Both the position numbers and the translations under genes were made by a program. DNA of 63,051 nt from an uncultured Acinetobacter sp. (lineage in GTDB: Bacteria; Cyanobacteriota; Vampirovibrionia; Gastranaerophilales; Gastranaerophilaceae). The stretch spans positions 1 to 63,051 of the forward strand of contig CAMZGT010000005.1 in NCBI GenBank assembly GCA_947306495.1, written 5' to 3'. Below, one piece after another: positions 36,668-44,709 of this stretch; the first letter of the stretch is position 1, and the number at the start of each line of letters is the position of its first letter. The notes below the pieces were generated by a model. It ran no database searches. It was not told the DNA's origin and was given only the letters and a program-made list of their open reading frames with translations.

Positions 36668-37567
36668 ATGTTATCATTTGGGTATGTATTATTCTGGGTG
36701 TGTGTTGTAGGACTTTGTTTCGGAAGTTTTTATAATGTAGTTATTTTGCGTTCTTTATCAGGCGAGAGCGTAGTTTATCCGCCTTCAAAATGCCCTGCTT
36801 GCGGTAAAAGCTTGTACTGGTGGCATAATGTACCTGTTTTGTCTTTTTTATTGCTTAAGGGCAAATGTTATTTTTGCAAGAAGAAAATTAGTATACAGTA
36901 TCCTTTGGTAGAACTTATAACAATGGTATTATTTGCGTTTTCTTATATAAAATATGGTTTTACTTTAAAAGCACTTTTTATGATGTTTTGGTTCTCTTGT
37001 TTTCTGATAATGACAGTCACTGACCTGAAAGAAAAACTCGTTGATTGTAATATAGCAATAGCAGCAGCTGTCTGCGGAATTATTTTTTCGTTTTTATACA
37101 ATGGTTTAACCGGATTTTTATATTCTTTCCTTGGTTTGGTTATGGCTGCTATTGTTATAGAAACGGTTGCCAGATTAGGTTTTATTTTTGTAAAATCTCG
37201 TGCTATGGGAGAAGCGGATACTTATGTAGCTGCGGCATTAGGAGCTATTTTCGGAATTCAATCAATAGGATATATTTTGCTGTATTCATTTGCTGTTTCA
37301 ATGTTATTTATCATCCCGACATTTTTGTACAATCGTTACAGGTCAGGTGATAAAACGACGGTTCTGTTGTTTTGTATTTTTTTAATATTTGTAATTCTTT
37401 TTAAATTGTATTTTCAAAATTATTTAACGATGTCAGGTGTAGCTGTTAGTGGTATTGTGTTAGCATTATCAATTCTAAAAACAATTGGTAAAACAGAAAA
37501 CAGAAATTATTTACCTTTTGTTCCAGCTCTAAGTGTAGGAGCATTGTTTTATATATTAATTAGTTAA
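36668..37567 (+). CDS. Prepilin peptidase (A24A, PilD-like)
   Basis: An integral membrane aspartic protease that processes type IV pilin and pseudopilin leaders. From the ATG at 36668 (ATAGGAG site) it has 299 residues. The cytoplasmic N-terminal loop has the zinc tetrad CPACGK...CYFCKK, and FGSFYNVVILR is the family's opening motif. The two catalytic Asp lie in TDLKEKLVD and in GEADTY, where the family usually reads GxGD; the second Gly is Ala here. Eight hydrophobic segments are seen. No pilin gene is nearby. Confidence 0.9.
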   Translation: MLSFGYVLFWVCVVGLCFGSFYNVVILRSLSGESVVYPPSKCPACGKSLYWWHNVPVLSFLLLKGKCYFCKKKISIQYPLVELITMVLFAFSYIKYGFTLKALFMMFWFSCFLIMTVTDLKEKLVDCNIAIAAAVCGIIFSFLYNGLTGFLYSFLGLVMAAIVIETVARLGFIFVKSRAMGEADTYVAAALGAIFGIQSIGYILLYSFAVSMLFIIPTFLYNRYRSGDKTTVLLFCIFLIFVILFKLYFQNYLTMSGVAVSGIVLALSILKTIGKTENRNYLPFVPALSVGALFYILIS

Positions 37568-37588
37568 CTTTAAAATAAATTCCTAAAC

Positions 37589-37616
37589 AAAAAAAAGCCC
37601 GATTTTAGAATCAGGC
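37589..37616 (-). terminator. Rho-independent terminator for the 57-residue gene
   Basis: On the minus strand GCC-x-GATT / AATC-x-GGC (one mismatch) around a TTAG-type loop, followed by eight T (A-run 37589-37596 on the plus strand). Confidence 0.6.
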
Positions 37617-37683
37617 GCTAATAGATAAGTAAGTTTAGGGGAATTAATTTTTAAGTAAGATTTGTAAAAATATTTGTTAAAAT

Positions 37684-37857
37684 TTATTTTTTTACTCGGG
37701 ATATAAATGTTACCCGCGATTTCATATCCATTGCGAACAGTCGCATTTCATCAACAAGTACATATGATTTGTTATCAACAGGATTATCCTGAATGAAAAA
37801 ATCTCTTGAAATGTTTGTCGCCATTGCATTAATGGCATAGCTGTCTAATACTGCCAT
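37684..37857 (-). CDS. 57-residue small protein
   Basis: From ATG 37857 to TAA 37684, encoding MAVLDSYAINAMATN... with DNPVDNKSYVLVDEMRLFAMD and a basic C-terminus. It has a GTGAGG ribosome site 7 bases upstream and normal codon use for this genome. A terminator follows. No family is recognised. A perfect 14-bp palindrome (37876-37889) lies 19 bases upstream of the ATG and could be an operator or an mRNA hairpin. Confidence 0.65.
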   Translation of the reverse strand: MAVLDSYAINAMATNISRDFFIQDNPVDNKSYVLVDEMRLFAMDMKSRVTFISRVKK

Positions 37858-38197
37858 CTCGATACCTCACTTAGGGTCCTTATAAGGACGTTTTTACTTA
37901 AGCCGTCAAAAACTTTAATTAGTGCAATCCAAGGGGTGCCGAATTAATTCTTGCGGTTTCTCTTAATATTGCTTACATATACAAATTTGTAATGTAAATT
38001 TTTTGTTGCTCTCTTAAATTTGTCTTACATATATATAAAGTATATATAAAGAAAGGAATTTCAAACAAAGACAAATATGTTACAAAAGTTTACAATATAT
38101 ACTATAGTATATATACTCATGCAAGTGTTGAAACTTAGTAATAGCTCGATTTTTAAGTTGTTTTTGTAAAGATTTGTAAATATTTTTATTAAAAAGC
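37858..38197. other. Divergent intergenic region with palindromes
   Basis: About 340 AT-rich bases between the 57-residue gene and the 156-residue gene. It holds the palindrome GTCCTTATAAGGAC (37876-37889), repeated TATATATAAAG blocks (about 38025-38050) and a perfect 20-bp palindrome centred on CTATAG (38095-38114). On the minus strand a TTGACG lies about 18-19 bases before the TATAAG inside the first palindrome, a possible operator-promoter overlap. No convincing ORF is seen. Confidence 0.5.
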
Positions 38198-38224
38198 TAA
38201 AGTTTTTAGAAAATGTGCCGATAT
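38198..38224 (+). promoter_or_regulatory. Sigma-28-like promoter
   Basis: TAAAGTTT (38198-38205), 11 bases, then GCCGATAT (38217-38224). This is the full flagellar consensus with a single change in the last base. It ends 29 bases before the ATG at 38254. Confidence 0.7.
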
Positions 38225-38253
38225 ACATTATATATCGTATAAGAGGTGTCGTT

Positions 38254-38724
38254 ATGTCAAATTTCACTGTAAACGGAGTATATTCATATACCAGTTCTAA
38301 TATTTATTCATATCTGGGACGTGTACCAACAAATTCCAGAGAACTCAAAGATGCCTTTTCTAAATATGATATCACGCCAACGGGAACAGCTGATGATTTA
38401 AAAAAACTTAATCGTGCTATGTACAGTGAGTATTCCGCTCAAGTACAAGAGCAGATGAAAAACCAGAACAACCCGCAAGTTGTTCCTTGGGCAGGAATAT
38501 GTGCACAAATAGGTGTGCAGGCAACAGGTGATTACGAAAAAGATTTTGCAGCTTTTAATGATGCCATAAAGTTATTAAGTCAAAGTGCAGTTGACGGTCA
38601 GGCGATGGCTTATTTTGCAGGTTTAAGAAGTGAAGCACAGATTGCATTTGGTCTTTCTAATAAACCTGAGGCTCAACAGCAGCCCATATCATTTGAGATG
38701 TATAAAGCTCAATTCCTATCTTAG
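38254..38724 (+). CDS. Unknown 156-residue protein under a sigma-28-like promoter
   Basis: From the ATG at 38254 (GAGGTG upstream), 156 residues, beginning MSNFTVNGVYSYTSSNIYSYL. There is no signal peptide or membrane segment. It is mostly helical with a Gln-rich middle (QVQEQMKNQNNPQ) and ends with ISFEMYKAQFLS. An in-frame ATG at 38215 overlaps the promoter and is unlikely. Its promoter suggests expression with flagella, so it may be an exported or cytoplasmic motility accessory protein. No family recognised. Confidence 0.75.
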   Translation: MSNFTVNGVYSYTSSNIYSYLGRVPTNSRELKDAFSKYDITPTGTADDLKKLNRAMYSEYSAQVQEQMKNQNNPQVVPWAGICAQIGVQATGDYEKDFAAFNDAIKLLSQSAVDGQAMAYFAGLRSEAQIAFGLSNKPEAQQQPISFEMYKAQFLS

Positions 38725-38746
38725 GGACATGGCTTTGGTAAAGTTT

Positions 38747-38785
38747 GGCACGGTTGTGATAGGTCACGACCGTGCCCTTGTTTTT
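38747..38785 (+). terminator. Rho-independent terminator
   Basis: A 12-bp GC-rich stem (38747-38758 with 38765-38776, one G-T pair), a 6-base loop, then CTTGTTTTT. It ends the 156-residue gene unit. Confidence 0.8.
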
Positions 38786-38801
38786 GTGTTATTATATCTT
38801 T

Positions 38802-39503
38802 ATGAATATACTTGTTACAGGAGCAACCGGAGGAATTGGCAAAGCCATTGCAGATATACTGTCTGGTGGTCACATTATTCATGCTACAGGCAGAAATCTT
38901 GCAGTGCTTGAAAAATATGACAAATATATTGCGTGTGATTTAAAACAAAATGATGATATAGAGCGATTAGGTAAATATATTATTGATAATAAAATTGATG
39001 TTTTAGTAAATAATGCCGGTTCATATATATATTCTGAGTCAAAAAAATTAAATAAAGAGATTATTGATAATATGATAGACGTAAACTTAAAAGCACCGTT
39101 ATATTTGATTTCTAAAGCAATTCCTCATATGCAGGAACAAAAGTGGGGAAGAATAATTAATATTGGTTCTATAAGCGGTGTTATGGGTGAAGCCGGAGCG
39201 TCTGTATATTCGGCTTCAAAGGCAGGATTAATAGGTGCAACAAAGGCGCTGGCATTAGAGCTTGCTGAATACGGAATAACAGTAAATACTATTAACCCCG
39301 GATGGGTTGATACCGATATGGGCAACTCTTCATCTGAAGCAGGAGATTGGACAAAAGAAGAAATTATAGAGTGTATTCCTCAAAAGAGATTTGTTTCTCC
39401 GTATGAAGTTGCTGCTATGGTTAAATATTTGGTATCAGATGATGCAAAAGGGGTAACTGGACAATCCGTAAACCTTTGTGCCGGTTTAAGTGTCGGGTGC
39501 TAG
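38802..39503 (+). CDS. SDR-family oxidoreductase
   Basis: A short-chain dehydrogenase of 233 residues from the ATG at 38802. The Rossmann motif TGATGGIGKAIA is at residues 6-17, NNAGSY follows, and the catalytic Ser (INIGSISG), Tyr and Lys (YSASK) are present. NPGWVDTDM is typical of FabG-like enzymes. The substrate cannot be told. FabG itself usually occurs in a fatty-acid cluster, which is absent here. It precedes the chromate-transporter genes by 4 bases. Confidence 0.88.
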   Translation: MNILVTGATGGIGKAIADILSGGHIIHATGRNLAVLEKYDKYIACDLKQNDDIERLGKYIIDNKIDVLVNNAGSYIYSESKKLNKEIIDNMIDVNLKAPLYLISKAIPHMQEQKWGRIINIGSISGVMGEAGASVYSASKAGLIGATKALALELAEYGITVNTINPGWVDTDMGNSSSEAGDWTKEEIIECIPQKRFVSPYEVAAMVKYLVSDDAKGVTGQSVNLCAGLSVGC

Positions 39504-39507
39504 ATAA

Positions 39508-40047
39508 ATGTCATTATTAAAGTTGTTTTTTATATACGTAAAAATAGGCGCTATACTTTTAGGCGGCGGTTATGTGATTTTACCTATACTGTCACACGAA
39601 TTTGTTGAAAAGCGCAGTCTTATTACTCAGAATGAATTAACTGATTATTTTGCACTATCTCAGTCTTTGCCTGGGATTATTGCTGCAAATATGTCTATAT
39701 TTATCGGCTATAAATTGTGCGGTAAAATGGGTGCTATTGTTGCAATGATAGGTATTATAACAGTACCTTTTTTAATTATAGTATTTTTAGCTTCTATGTT
39801 GGATTTGCTTGTTGGTAACATATATGTGCAAAGTGCTTTATGGGGAGTTGGAATTGGGGTTATTGCGCTCATTATTTTAACATTTAGGGAAATGCTTCAA
39901 AACTCTAAGAAAGATTTATATTTTTATATTATATTTTTGTTGTCTTTTTTATCTATTATATGGTTCAATTTGCCACCGATAAAAACTATATTAATATATT
40001 CTGTTTTAGGAGTTTCTGTTAAAAGAACTATGGAGGGTGTAAAATGA
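39508..40047 (+). CDS. Chromate transporter, first half-size subunit
   Basis: A 179-residue CHR-domain protein with about six hydrophobic segments. GGGYVILPIL, SQSLPGIIAANMSIFIGYK and the PG pair match the N-terminal CHR signature. In many bacteria ChrA is one protein with two such domains; here two short genes encode them. The stop overlaps the start of the next gene (ATGA). The family moves chromate or related anions, though physiological substrates of short CHR pairs are poorly known. Confidence 0.85.
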   Translation: MSLLKLFFIYVKIGAILLGGGYVILPILSHEFVEKRSLITQNELTDYFALSQSLPGIIAANMSIFIGYKLCGKMGAIVAMIGIITVPFLIIVFLASMLDLLVGNIYVQSALWGVGIGVIALIILTFREMLQNSKKDLYFYIIFLLSFLSIIWFNLPPIKTILIYSVLGVSVKRTMEGVK

Positions 40048-40568
40048 TATATCCTCAATTAATTTTAGAATTTTTTAAAATAGGTTTGTTTTCTTTTGGC
40101 GGTGGTTATGCAACAATCCCATTTTTATATCATATTTCAGTAACCTATGGCTGGTATTCTTTAGCTGAGTTATCACAAATGACAGCTGTAGCATCTATTA
40201 CACCCGGACCTGTGGGAATAAATGTTGCAACTTATGCAGGTCTAAAAGTCGGAGGAATTATCGGGGCACTATGTGCAACAATATCTGAAATGCTGCCATC
40301 ATTAATTTTGGTAATTATTGTATCAAGAGTATTAAATAAATTTAGCGATAACTATTATGTAAAGACTTTGATAGAAACATTAAAACCTATAAGCTGTGCT
40401 TTATTATTGTCAGTGGCAGTTGGTTTAGTAAAACCGAATTTAGGTGATATAAATGCCCTAATTTTGTTAGTTTTTTTGTTGCTGCTAAGTTGGAAGTCAA
40501 AAAAGAGTCCGCTTTTTTATATTTTAATATCTGCGTTATTGGGTGTAATTAATACGACCATGCTATAA
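40044..40568 (+). CDS. Chromate transporter, second half-size subunit
   Basis: 174 residues, the partner of the previous gene, with FFKIGLFSFGGGYATIPFL and ASITPGPVGINVATYAGLK, the second CHR signature. It has about six hydrophobic segments. The 4-base overlap shows coupled translation, as expected for two halves of one antiparallel transporter. Confidence 0.87.
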   Translation: MIYPQLILEFFKIGLFSFGGGYATIPFLYHISVTYGWYSLAELSQMTAVASITPGPVGINVATYAGLKVGGIIGALCATISEMLPSLILVIIVSRVLNKFSDNYYVKTLIETLKPISCALLLSVAVGLVKPNLGDINALILLVFLLLLSWKSKKSPLFYILISALLGVINTTML

Positions 40569-40601
40569 TAAATTTAATCATACGATTAAAGGGAGAAAAA
40601 T

Positions 40602-41882
40602 ATGTTAAAATCAGTAATTTTGGCTGCCGGAAAAGGTACAAGAATGAAGTCTGAAACACCAAAAGTTTTGCATACCATTTTTGATAAAACCTTGGTAGGG
40701 TATGTTATAGAGGCTGTTAATAATACCGGGTTGGCCGATGAAAATTTTGTGGTAGTTGGTCATCAGGCAGAAAAAGTAGAAGAGCATGTTAAAAAGAATT
40801 ATTCTAATGCAAGGACGGTTCTTCAATCGCCGCAATTAGGAACGGGGCATGCAGTAAGCATGGTATTGCCGTATCTGGAAAACTTTGAGGGTGAAGTTAT
40901 AGTTTTATGCGGTGACACTCCGCTCATAACAGCAGAAACTCTTAAGGAGTTTGTTGAATTTCACAGAAAAAGTTCATCTGATTTAACCGTTATGAGTGCG
41001 ATGTTTGATAATCCTGCAAACTACGGCAGAATAATAAGAAATTCAATTGGAGTAGAATCGATTGTAGAAGAAAAAGATGCTACAGTTGAACAAAAGGCCG
41101 TCAAGGAAATAAATGCAGGAATTTACTGTTTAGATTGGAGTAAAGTTAAATATGCTTTTTCAGAGCTTAAGACTAACAATGCTCAAGGTGAATACTATTT
41201 AACGGATATTATTAAATGGGGTAACGAAAAAGGACTTAAGGTAAATGCTTATACCTTAAAAAACAATGAAGAAATTTTTGGTATAAATTCAAAATCTAAT
41301 TTGGCTCAGGCTGCAAAAATGCTAAACAGAAGAATTATTAATAAACATTTAGATGCGGGTGTAACAGTTGTAGATCCTGATACAACATGGATTAGTCCTG
41401 AAACAATTATAGAACAGGATACTGTAATATATCCGATGACTTATATAGAAGGAAAAAATAAGATAGGTAAAAATTGTAAAATAGGTCCTTTTGCTCATCT
41501 TCGCGGCGATGTAGTGTTGGAAGATTTTGTTAAAGTCGGTAATTTTGTTGAAGTTAAGAAAACAACAATAAAATCTAATACAAATGCGTGCCATCTTTCT
41601 TATATAGGTGACAGTGAAGTTGGTTCAAATGTAAATATAGGAGCGGGTACAATTACTGCTAACTATAACCCACTGACTAAAGAAAAAAGCAAAACTATAA
41701 TAGGAAATAATGTAAAAATCGGTTCTAATTCTGTTTTAGTTGCGCCTGTTACAATAGAAGAGGGTGCGAACGTTGGGGCGTTAAGTGTTATTACTAAAGA
41801 TATTCCGTCTTGGGCGCTTGCAATAACCCGTGCACCGATAAAGATAGTTGAAGACTGGGTAAAAAAGGTCCTGAAGGGATGA
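40602..41882 (+). CDS. glmU: Bifunctional UDP-N-acetylglucosamine pyrophosphorylase / GlcN-1-P acetyltransferase
   Basis: GlmU makes UDP-GlcNAc for peptidoglycan and lipopolysaccharide. The N-terminal uridyltransferase has LAAGKGTRMKSETPKVLH (residues 6-23), QLGTGHAV and VLCGDTPL. The C-terminal left-handed beta-helix acetyltransferase has GNFVEVKK, the catalytic His in CHLSYIGD, and NIGAGTITANYN. At 426 residues it is about 30 residues shorter than E. coli GlmU, but both active sites are intact. AGGGAGAAAA precedes the ATG. Confidence 0.95.
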   Translation: MLKSVILAAGKGTRMKSETPKVLHTIFDKTLVGYVIEAVNNTGLADENFVVVGHQAEKVEEHVKKNYSNARTVLQSPQLGTGHAVSMVLPYLENFEGEVIVLCGDTPLITAETLKEFVEFHRKSSSDLTVMSAMFDNPANYGRIIRNSIGVESIVEEKDATVEQKAVKEINAGIYCLDWSKVKYAFSELKTNNAQGEYYLTDIIKWGNEKGLKVNAYTLKNNEEIFGINSKSNLAQAAKMLNRRIINKHLDAGVTVVDPDTTWISPETIIEQDTVIYPMTYIEGKNKIGKNCKIGPFAHLRGDVVLEDFVKVGNFVEVKKTTIKSNTNACHLSYIGDSEVGSNVNIGAGTITANYNPLTKEKSKTIIGNNVKIGSNSVLVAPVTIEEGANVGALSVITKDIPSWALAITRAPIKIVEDWVKKVLKG

Positions 41883-41973
41883 CCTTTAATAGGGTTAAAT
41901 ATTTATGTTATGCCTTGTTTTCGTGTCTATCTTGTCGGATTTTGATTTGGCTTATGTACTGAAATAATAAATA

Positions 41974-42002
41974 AGGATATGGCTTTTTGATTGCCATATC
42001 CT
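41974..42002 (-). terminator. Hairpin between glmU and the collagen-like gene
   Basis: A perfect 10-bp stem (41974-41983 with 41993-42002). On the minus strand a TATTTATTATTT tail follows, so it probably ends the collagen-like gene; on the plus strand no T-run follows. Confidence 0.5.
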
Positions 42003-42032
42003 GTGTGTTAGAAGATATAAGTATTTGATTTA

Positions 42033-42731
42033 TTACGTGTAGTAAGGGGAAATAATTCGACTAATTGTTTTTTGTTGTCCGTTAGGAGCTGTTATTGTAA
42101 CTGATAAATTATATCCGTCAGGATCTTCCATCCCTCTGTAAACCTTTTCATACTTGCCGGTTAATCGTTGATTTTTACCCTTACCTTTTGTTGACACCGC
42201 AACAGGATCAATTTCTATACTGATCATAAAACCATCCATGTCCGCTTTTTCTACAATCGGACGGAATTGCTCGTATGCTAATTTTCGTACGTCCGAGAAA
42301 TTATTTTGTATTTCTTTATTTATGATTTTTCTTAAAAGCATTGTTCTACAATTATTTATCAATGAAGTTGCATACGTATTATAGAAATCTAACTTTTCTT
42401 CAGTTGCCTCAGTTCCTGTTGCACCTGATGCCCCTGTTGCACCTGATGCTCCAATACCACTTGATACTACGTCTGTACGTACATTAATCTGAACACCTTT
42501 ATAATTTGCAATGTTTTTAGCATTTAAATTTTCTGTAGCAATACTGCTTTCTCCCATGCTTCCGGTAGCGCCATCAACTCCTGTTGCACAGCTTGCACCA
42601 GACGCACCATCAGCACCAGTAGCACCCGTAGCTCCACTAGCTCCTGGTGCATTTGCTTTTTTTTGAGCAGTCTTTTTTGGGTCTGCTAAAAACGGTACAT
42701 GTAAATTTCTGTATCCTGAGATTCCACCCAT
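42033..42731 (-). CDS. Collagen-like Gly-X-Y protein
   Basis: 232 residues. Two runs of Gly-X-Y triplets (about 30-60 and 94-106) use mainly GAS, GAT and GAD. One Gly is replaced by Cys48 (TGT for GGT), interrupting the first run. Between and after the runs are non-collagen segments; the C-terminal 120 residues are helical then beta-rich (FMISIEIDPVAV, YNLSVTITAPNG). No signal peptide is present. GAAAGGAGAC precedes the ATG. Bacterial collagen-like proteins are usually surface fibres, and a sigma-28-like promoter suggests a motility link. Short repeats of this kind may also expand or contract. Confidence 0.82.
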   Translation of the reverse strand: MGGISGYRNLHVPFLADPKKTAQKKANAPGASGATGATGADGASGASCATGVDGATGSMGESSIATENLNAKNIANYKGVQINVRTDVVSSGIGASGATGASGATGTEATEEKLDFYNTYATSLINNCRTMLLRKIINKEIQNNFSDVRKLAYEQFRPIVEKADMDGFMISIEIDPVAVSTKGKGKNQRLTGKYEKVYRGMEDPDGYNLSVTITAPNGQQKTISRIISPYYT

Positions 42732-42817
42732 GTCGTGTCTCCTTTCGTTGTTTTACTATACTTTATTTTATACAATATGTGTTAATACACAAAAGTAAAA
42801 AATATTGACATTATGTA

Positions 42818-42844
42818 TTAACGGCACAAATTTAAAAAACTTTA
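42818..42844 (-). promoter_or_regulatory. Sigma-28-like promoter for the collagen-like gene
   Basis: Minus strand: TAAAGTTT (42837-42844), 11 bases, GCCGTTAA (42818-42825), identical in both boxes to the site at 28020. It leaves a leader of about 80 bases containing the inverted repeat TGTGT-TAAT-ACACA (42778-42791). Confidence 0.65.
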
Positions 42845-42988
42845 ATAATTTTTGACAGGAAATTTTTATAAATTGCCAATATGCAATAATATCTTGAAAA
42901 ACTTATATTTACAAAACTTAATAATTAATCAATTTGTACTAGCAAATACGTTTTTGAGCAAAAAGTGTATTTCATACAATTAAACTAT

Positions 42989-43016
42989 TGATTTTCCCAT
43001 TTGATATAGTAAAATT
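42989..43016 (+). promoter_or_regulatory. Sigma-70-type promoter for pckA
   Basis: TTGATT (42989-42994), 16 bases, TAAAAT (43011-43016), 44 bases before the pckA ATG, in the 329-base divergent gap. Beyond this and the sigma-28-like site I see nothing coding in the gap. Confidence 0.5.
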
Positions 43017-43060
43017 AAGTTGTATAGACCGTTTAAACCTAAAAAAGGAGGAAAATATAG

Positions 43061-44659
43061 ATGGAAACTTATGGAATCGAAAAATGGGGAATAACATCTC
43101 CAAGTGCTGTTCACAGAAACTGGACTCCGGCACAATTAACTGAAGCTGCATTATCAAGAGGAGAAGGAAAACTTTCTGAAACGGGTGCTCTTGTTGTTAC
43201 AACAGGAAAATATACCGGTCGTTCGCCTAAAGATAAATTTATCGTTGACACTCCAACTATTCATGATGACATTGCTTGGGGAAAAGTAAACAGACCTATA
43301 TCAAGAGAAGCTTTTAACTCAATCAGAGATAAAATTGCTAATTACCTAAACGGCAAAGAAGTATTTATATTTGATGGTTTTGCAGGAGCTGATAAAAAAT
43401 ATACTCAAAAATTCAGAGTAATTAATGAACTTGCTTCTCAGAACTTGTTTATCCACCAATTATTAATCAGACCGACTTCAGAAGAACTTTCTTCATACGG
43501 AGAAGCAGACTACACAATTCTTTGTGCACCAGGATTCAAATGTGATCCTGCTGTCGACGGAACAAATTCAGAAGCTTGCATTGCAATTGACTATGAAGCA
43601 CATACAATCATTATTGCAGGTTCTCAATATTCAGGTGAAATTAAAAAATCTGTATTTGCAACTATGAACTATGTCATGACAAAGAAAAATGTTCTTCCAA
43701 TGCATTGTTCTGCAAATATGGATCCTGAAACTCATGACACAGCCGTTTTCTTCGGTCTTTCAGGAACAGGTAAAACAACTTTATCTGCAGACCCTGCTCG
43801 TAAATTAATCGGTGATGATGAGCACGGTTGGTCTCCAGATGGCGTATTTAACTTTGAAGGCGGATGTTATGCTAAATGTATTAATTTAACAGAAGAAAAT
43901 GAACCAGACATTTATCACGCTATCAAATTTGGTTCACTCGTTGAAAACGTAATAATGAATGAAGAAACAAGAGAATTAGATTTTGCGGATGGTTCTTTAA
44001 CAGAAAATACTCGCGTTGGTTACCCTGTTAATTACATAAACAATGCAGCGTTACCTTCAATGGGCGGAATCCCGAAAGTAGTCATTTTCTTAACAGCAGA
44101 TGCCTTCGGTGTATTACCTCCTATTTCAAGATTGGATAAGAATGCTGCTATGTACCACTTCGTAACAGGTTTCACTTCTAAGCTTGCCGGAACAGAAAGA
44201 GGTATTACTGAACCTGTTCCAACATTCTCAACATTATTCGGTGAACCATTTATGCCAATGGATGCATCTGTATATGCTAAAATGTTAGGGGACAAGTTAG
44301 ATCAATACGGTACAAAAGTTTACTTAGTAAATACAGGTTGGGCTGGCGGAAGTGCTTCATCAGGAGCTAAGAGAATGAAACTTTCATATACTCGTGCAAT
44401 GGTAACAGCAGCACTTAACGGTTCATTTGATTCAGTGGAATTTAAACACCACGATGTATTTAATGTAGATTATCCAACATCTTGTCCGAATGTTCCTTCT
44501 GAAATGCTTGATGCAAGAGGAATGTGGACAGATAAGGATGCATACGATAAAGCAGCTAACGAATTGGCTAATATGTTTAATGATAACTTCTCATCTAAAT
44601 ATCCAAATATGCCTTCGGAAATCGTTAATGCAGGTCCTAAACCATTGAGTCTGGTATAA
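43061..44659 (+). CDS. pckA: ATP-dependent phosphoenolpyruvate carboxykinase
   Basis: Interconverts oxaloacetate and PEP with ATP. The 532-residue length is standard. The P-loop GLSGTGKTT is at 232-240, preceded by MHCSAN and followed by LIGDDEHGW (metal and kinase-2 motif); KYTGRSPKDKF and NTGWAGG are also conserved. AAAGGAGGAAAA is a strong ribosome site. In gut anaerobes this enzyme can fix CO2 toward oxaloacetate, but direction cannot be told from sequence. It stands as a single gene with its own promoter and terminator. Confidence 0.98.
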   Translation: METYGIEKWGITSPSAVHRNWTPAQLTEAALSRGEGKLSETGALVVTTGKYTGRSPKDKFIVDTPTIHDDIAWGKVNRPISREAFNSIRDKIANYLNGKEVFIFDGFAGADKKYTQKFRVINELASQNLFIHQLLIRPTSEELSSYGEADYTILCAPGFKCDPAVDGTNSEACIAIDYEAHTIIIAGSQYSGEIKKSVFATMNYVMTKKNVLPMHCSANMDPETHDTAVFFGLSGTGKTTLSADPARKLIGDDEHGWSPDGVFNFEGGCYAKCINLTEENEPDIYHAIKFGSLVENVIMNEETRELDFADGSLTENTRVGYPVNYINNAALPSMGGIPKVVIFLTADAFGVLPPISRLDKNAAMYHFVTGFTSKLAGTERGITEPVPTFSTLFGEPFMPMDASVYAKMLGDKLDQYGTKVYLVNTGWAGGSASSGAKRMKLSYTRAMVTAALNGSFDSVEFKHHDVFNVDYPTSCPNVPSEMLDARGMWTDKDAYDKAANELANMFNDNFSSKYPNMPSEIVNAGPKPLSLV

Positions 44660-44676
44660 TAACAATTGTAAATAAA

Positions 44677-44707
44677 AAACGGGTTCGCATCACGAACCCG
44701 TTTTTTT
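44677..44707. terminator. Bidirectional terminator
   Basis: An 11-bp stem (44677-44687 with 44693-44703), a 5-base loop and a T7 tail. The left arm starts in an A-run, so it also suits the minus-strand DUF4127 gene that ends 3 bases away. Confidence 0.85.
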
Positions 44708-44709
44708 AT

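Noticed and set aside
42400-42640. Repeats in the collagen-like gene as a CRISPR or satellite
   Set aside because: The repetition is in Gly-X-Y codons and is explained by the protein.
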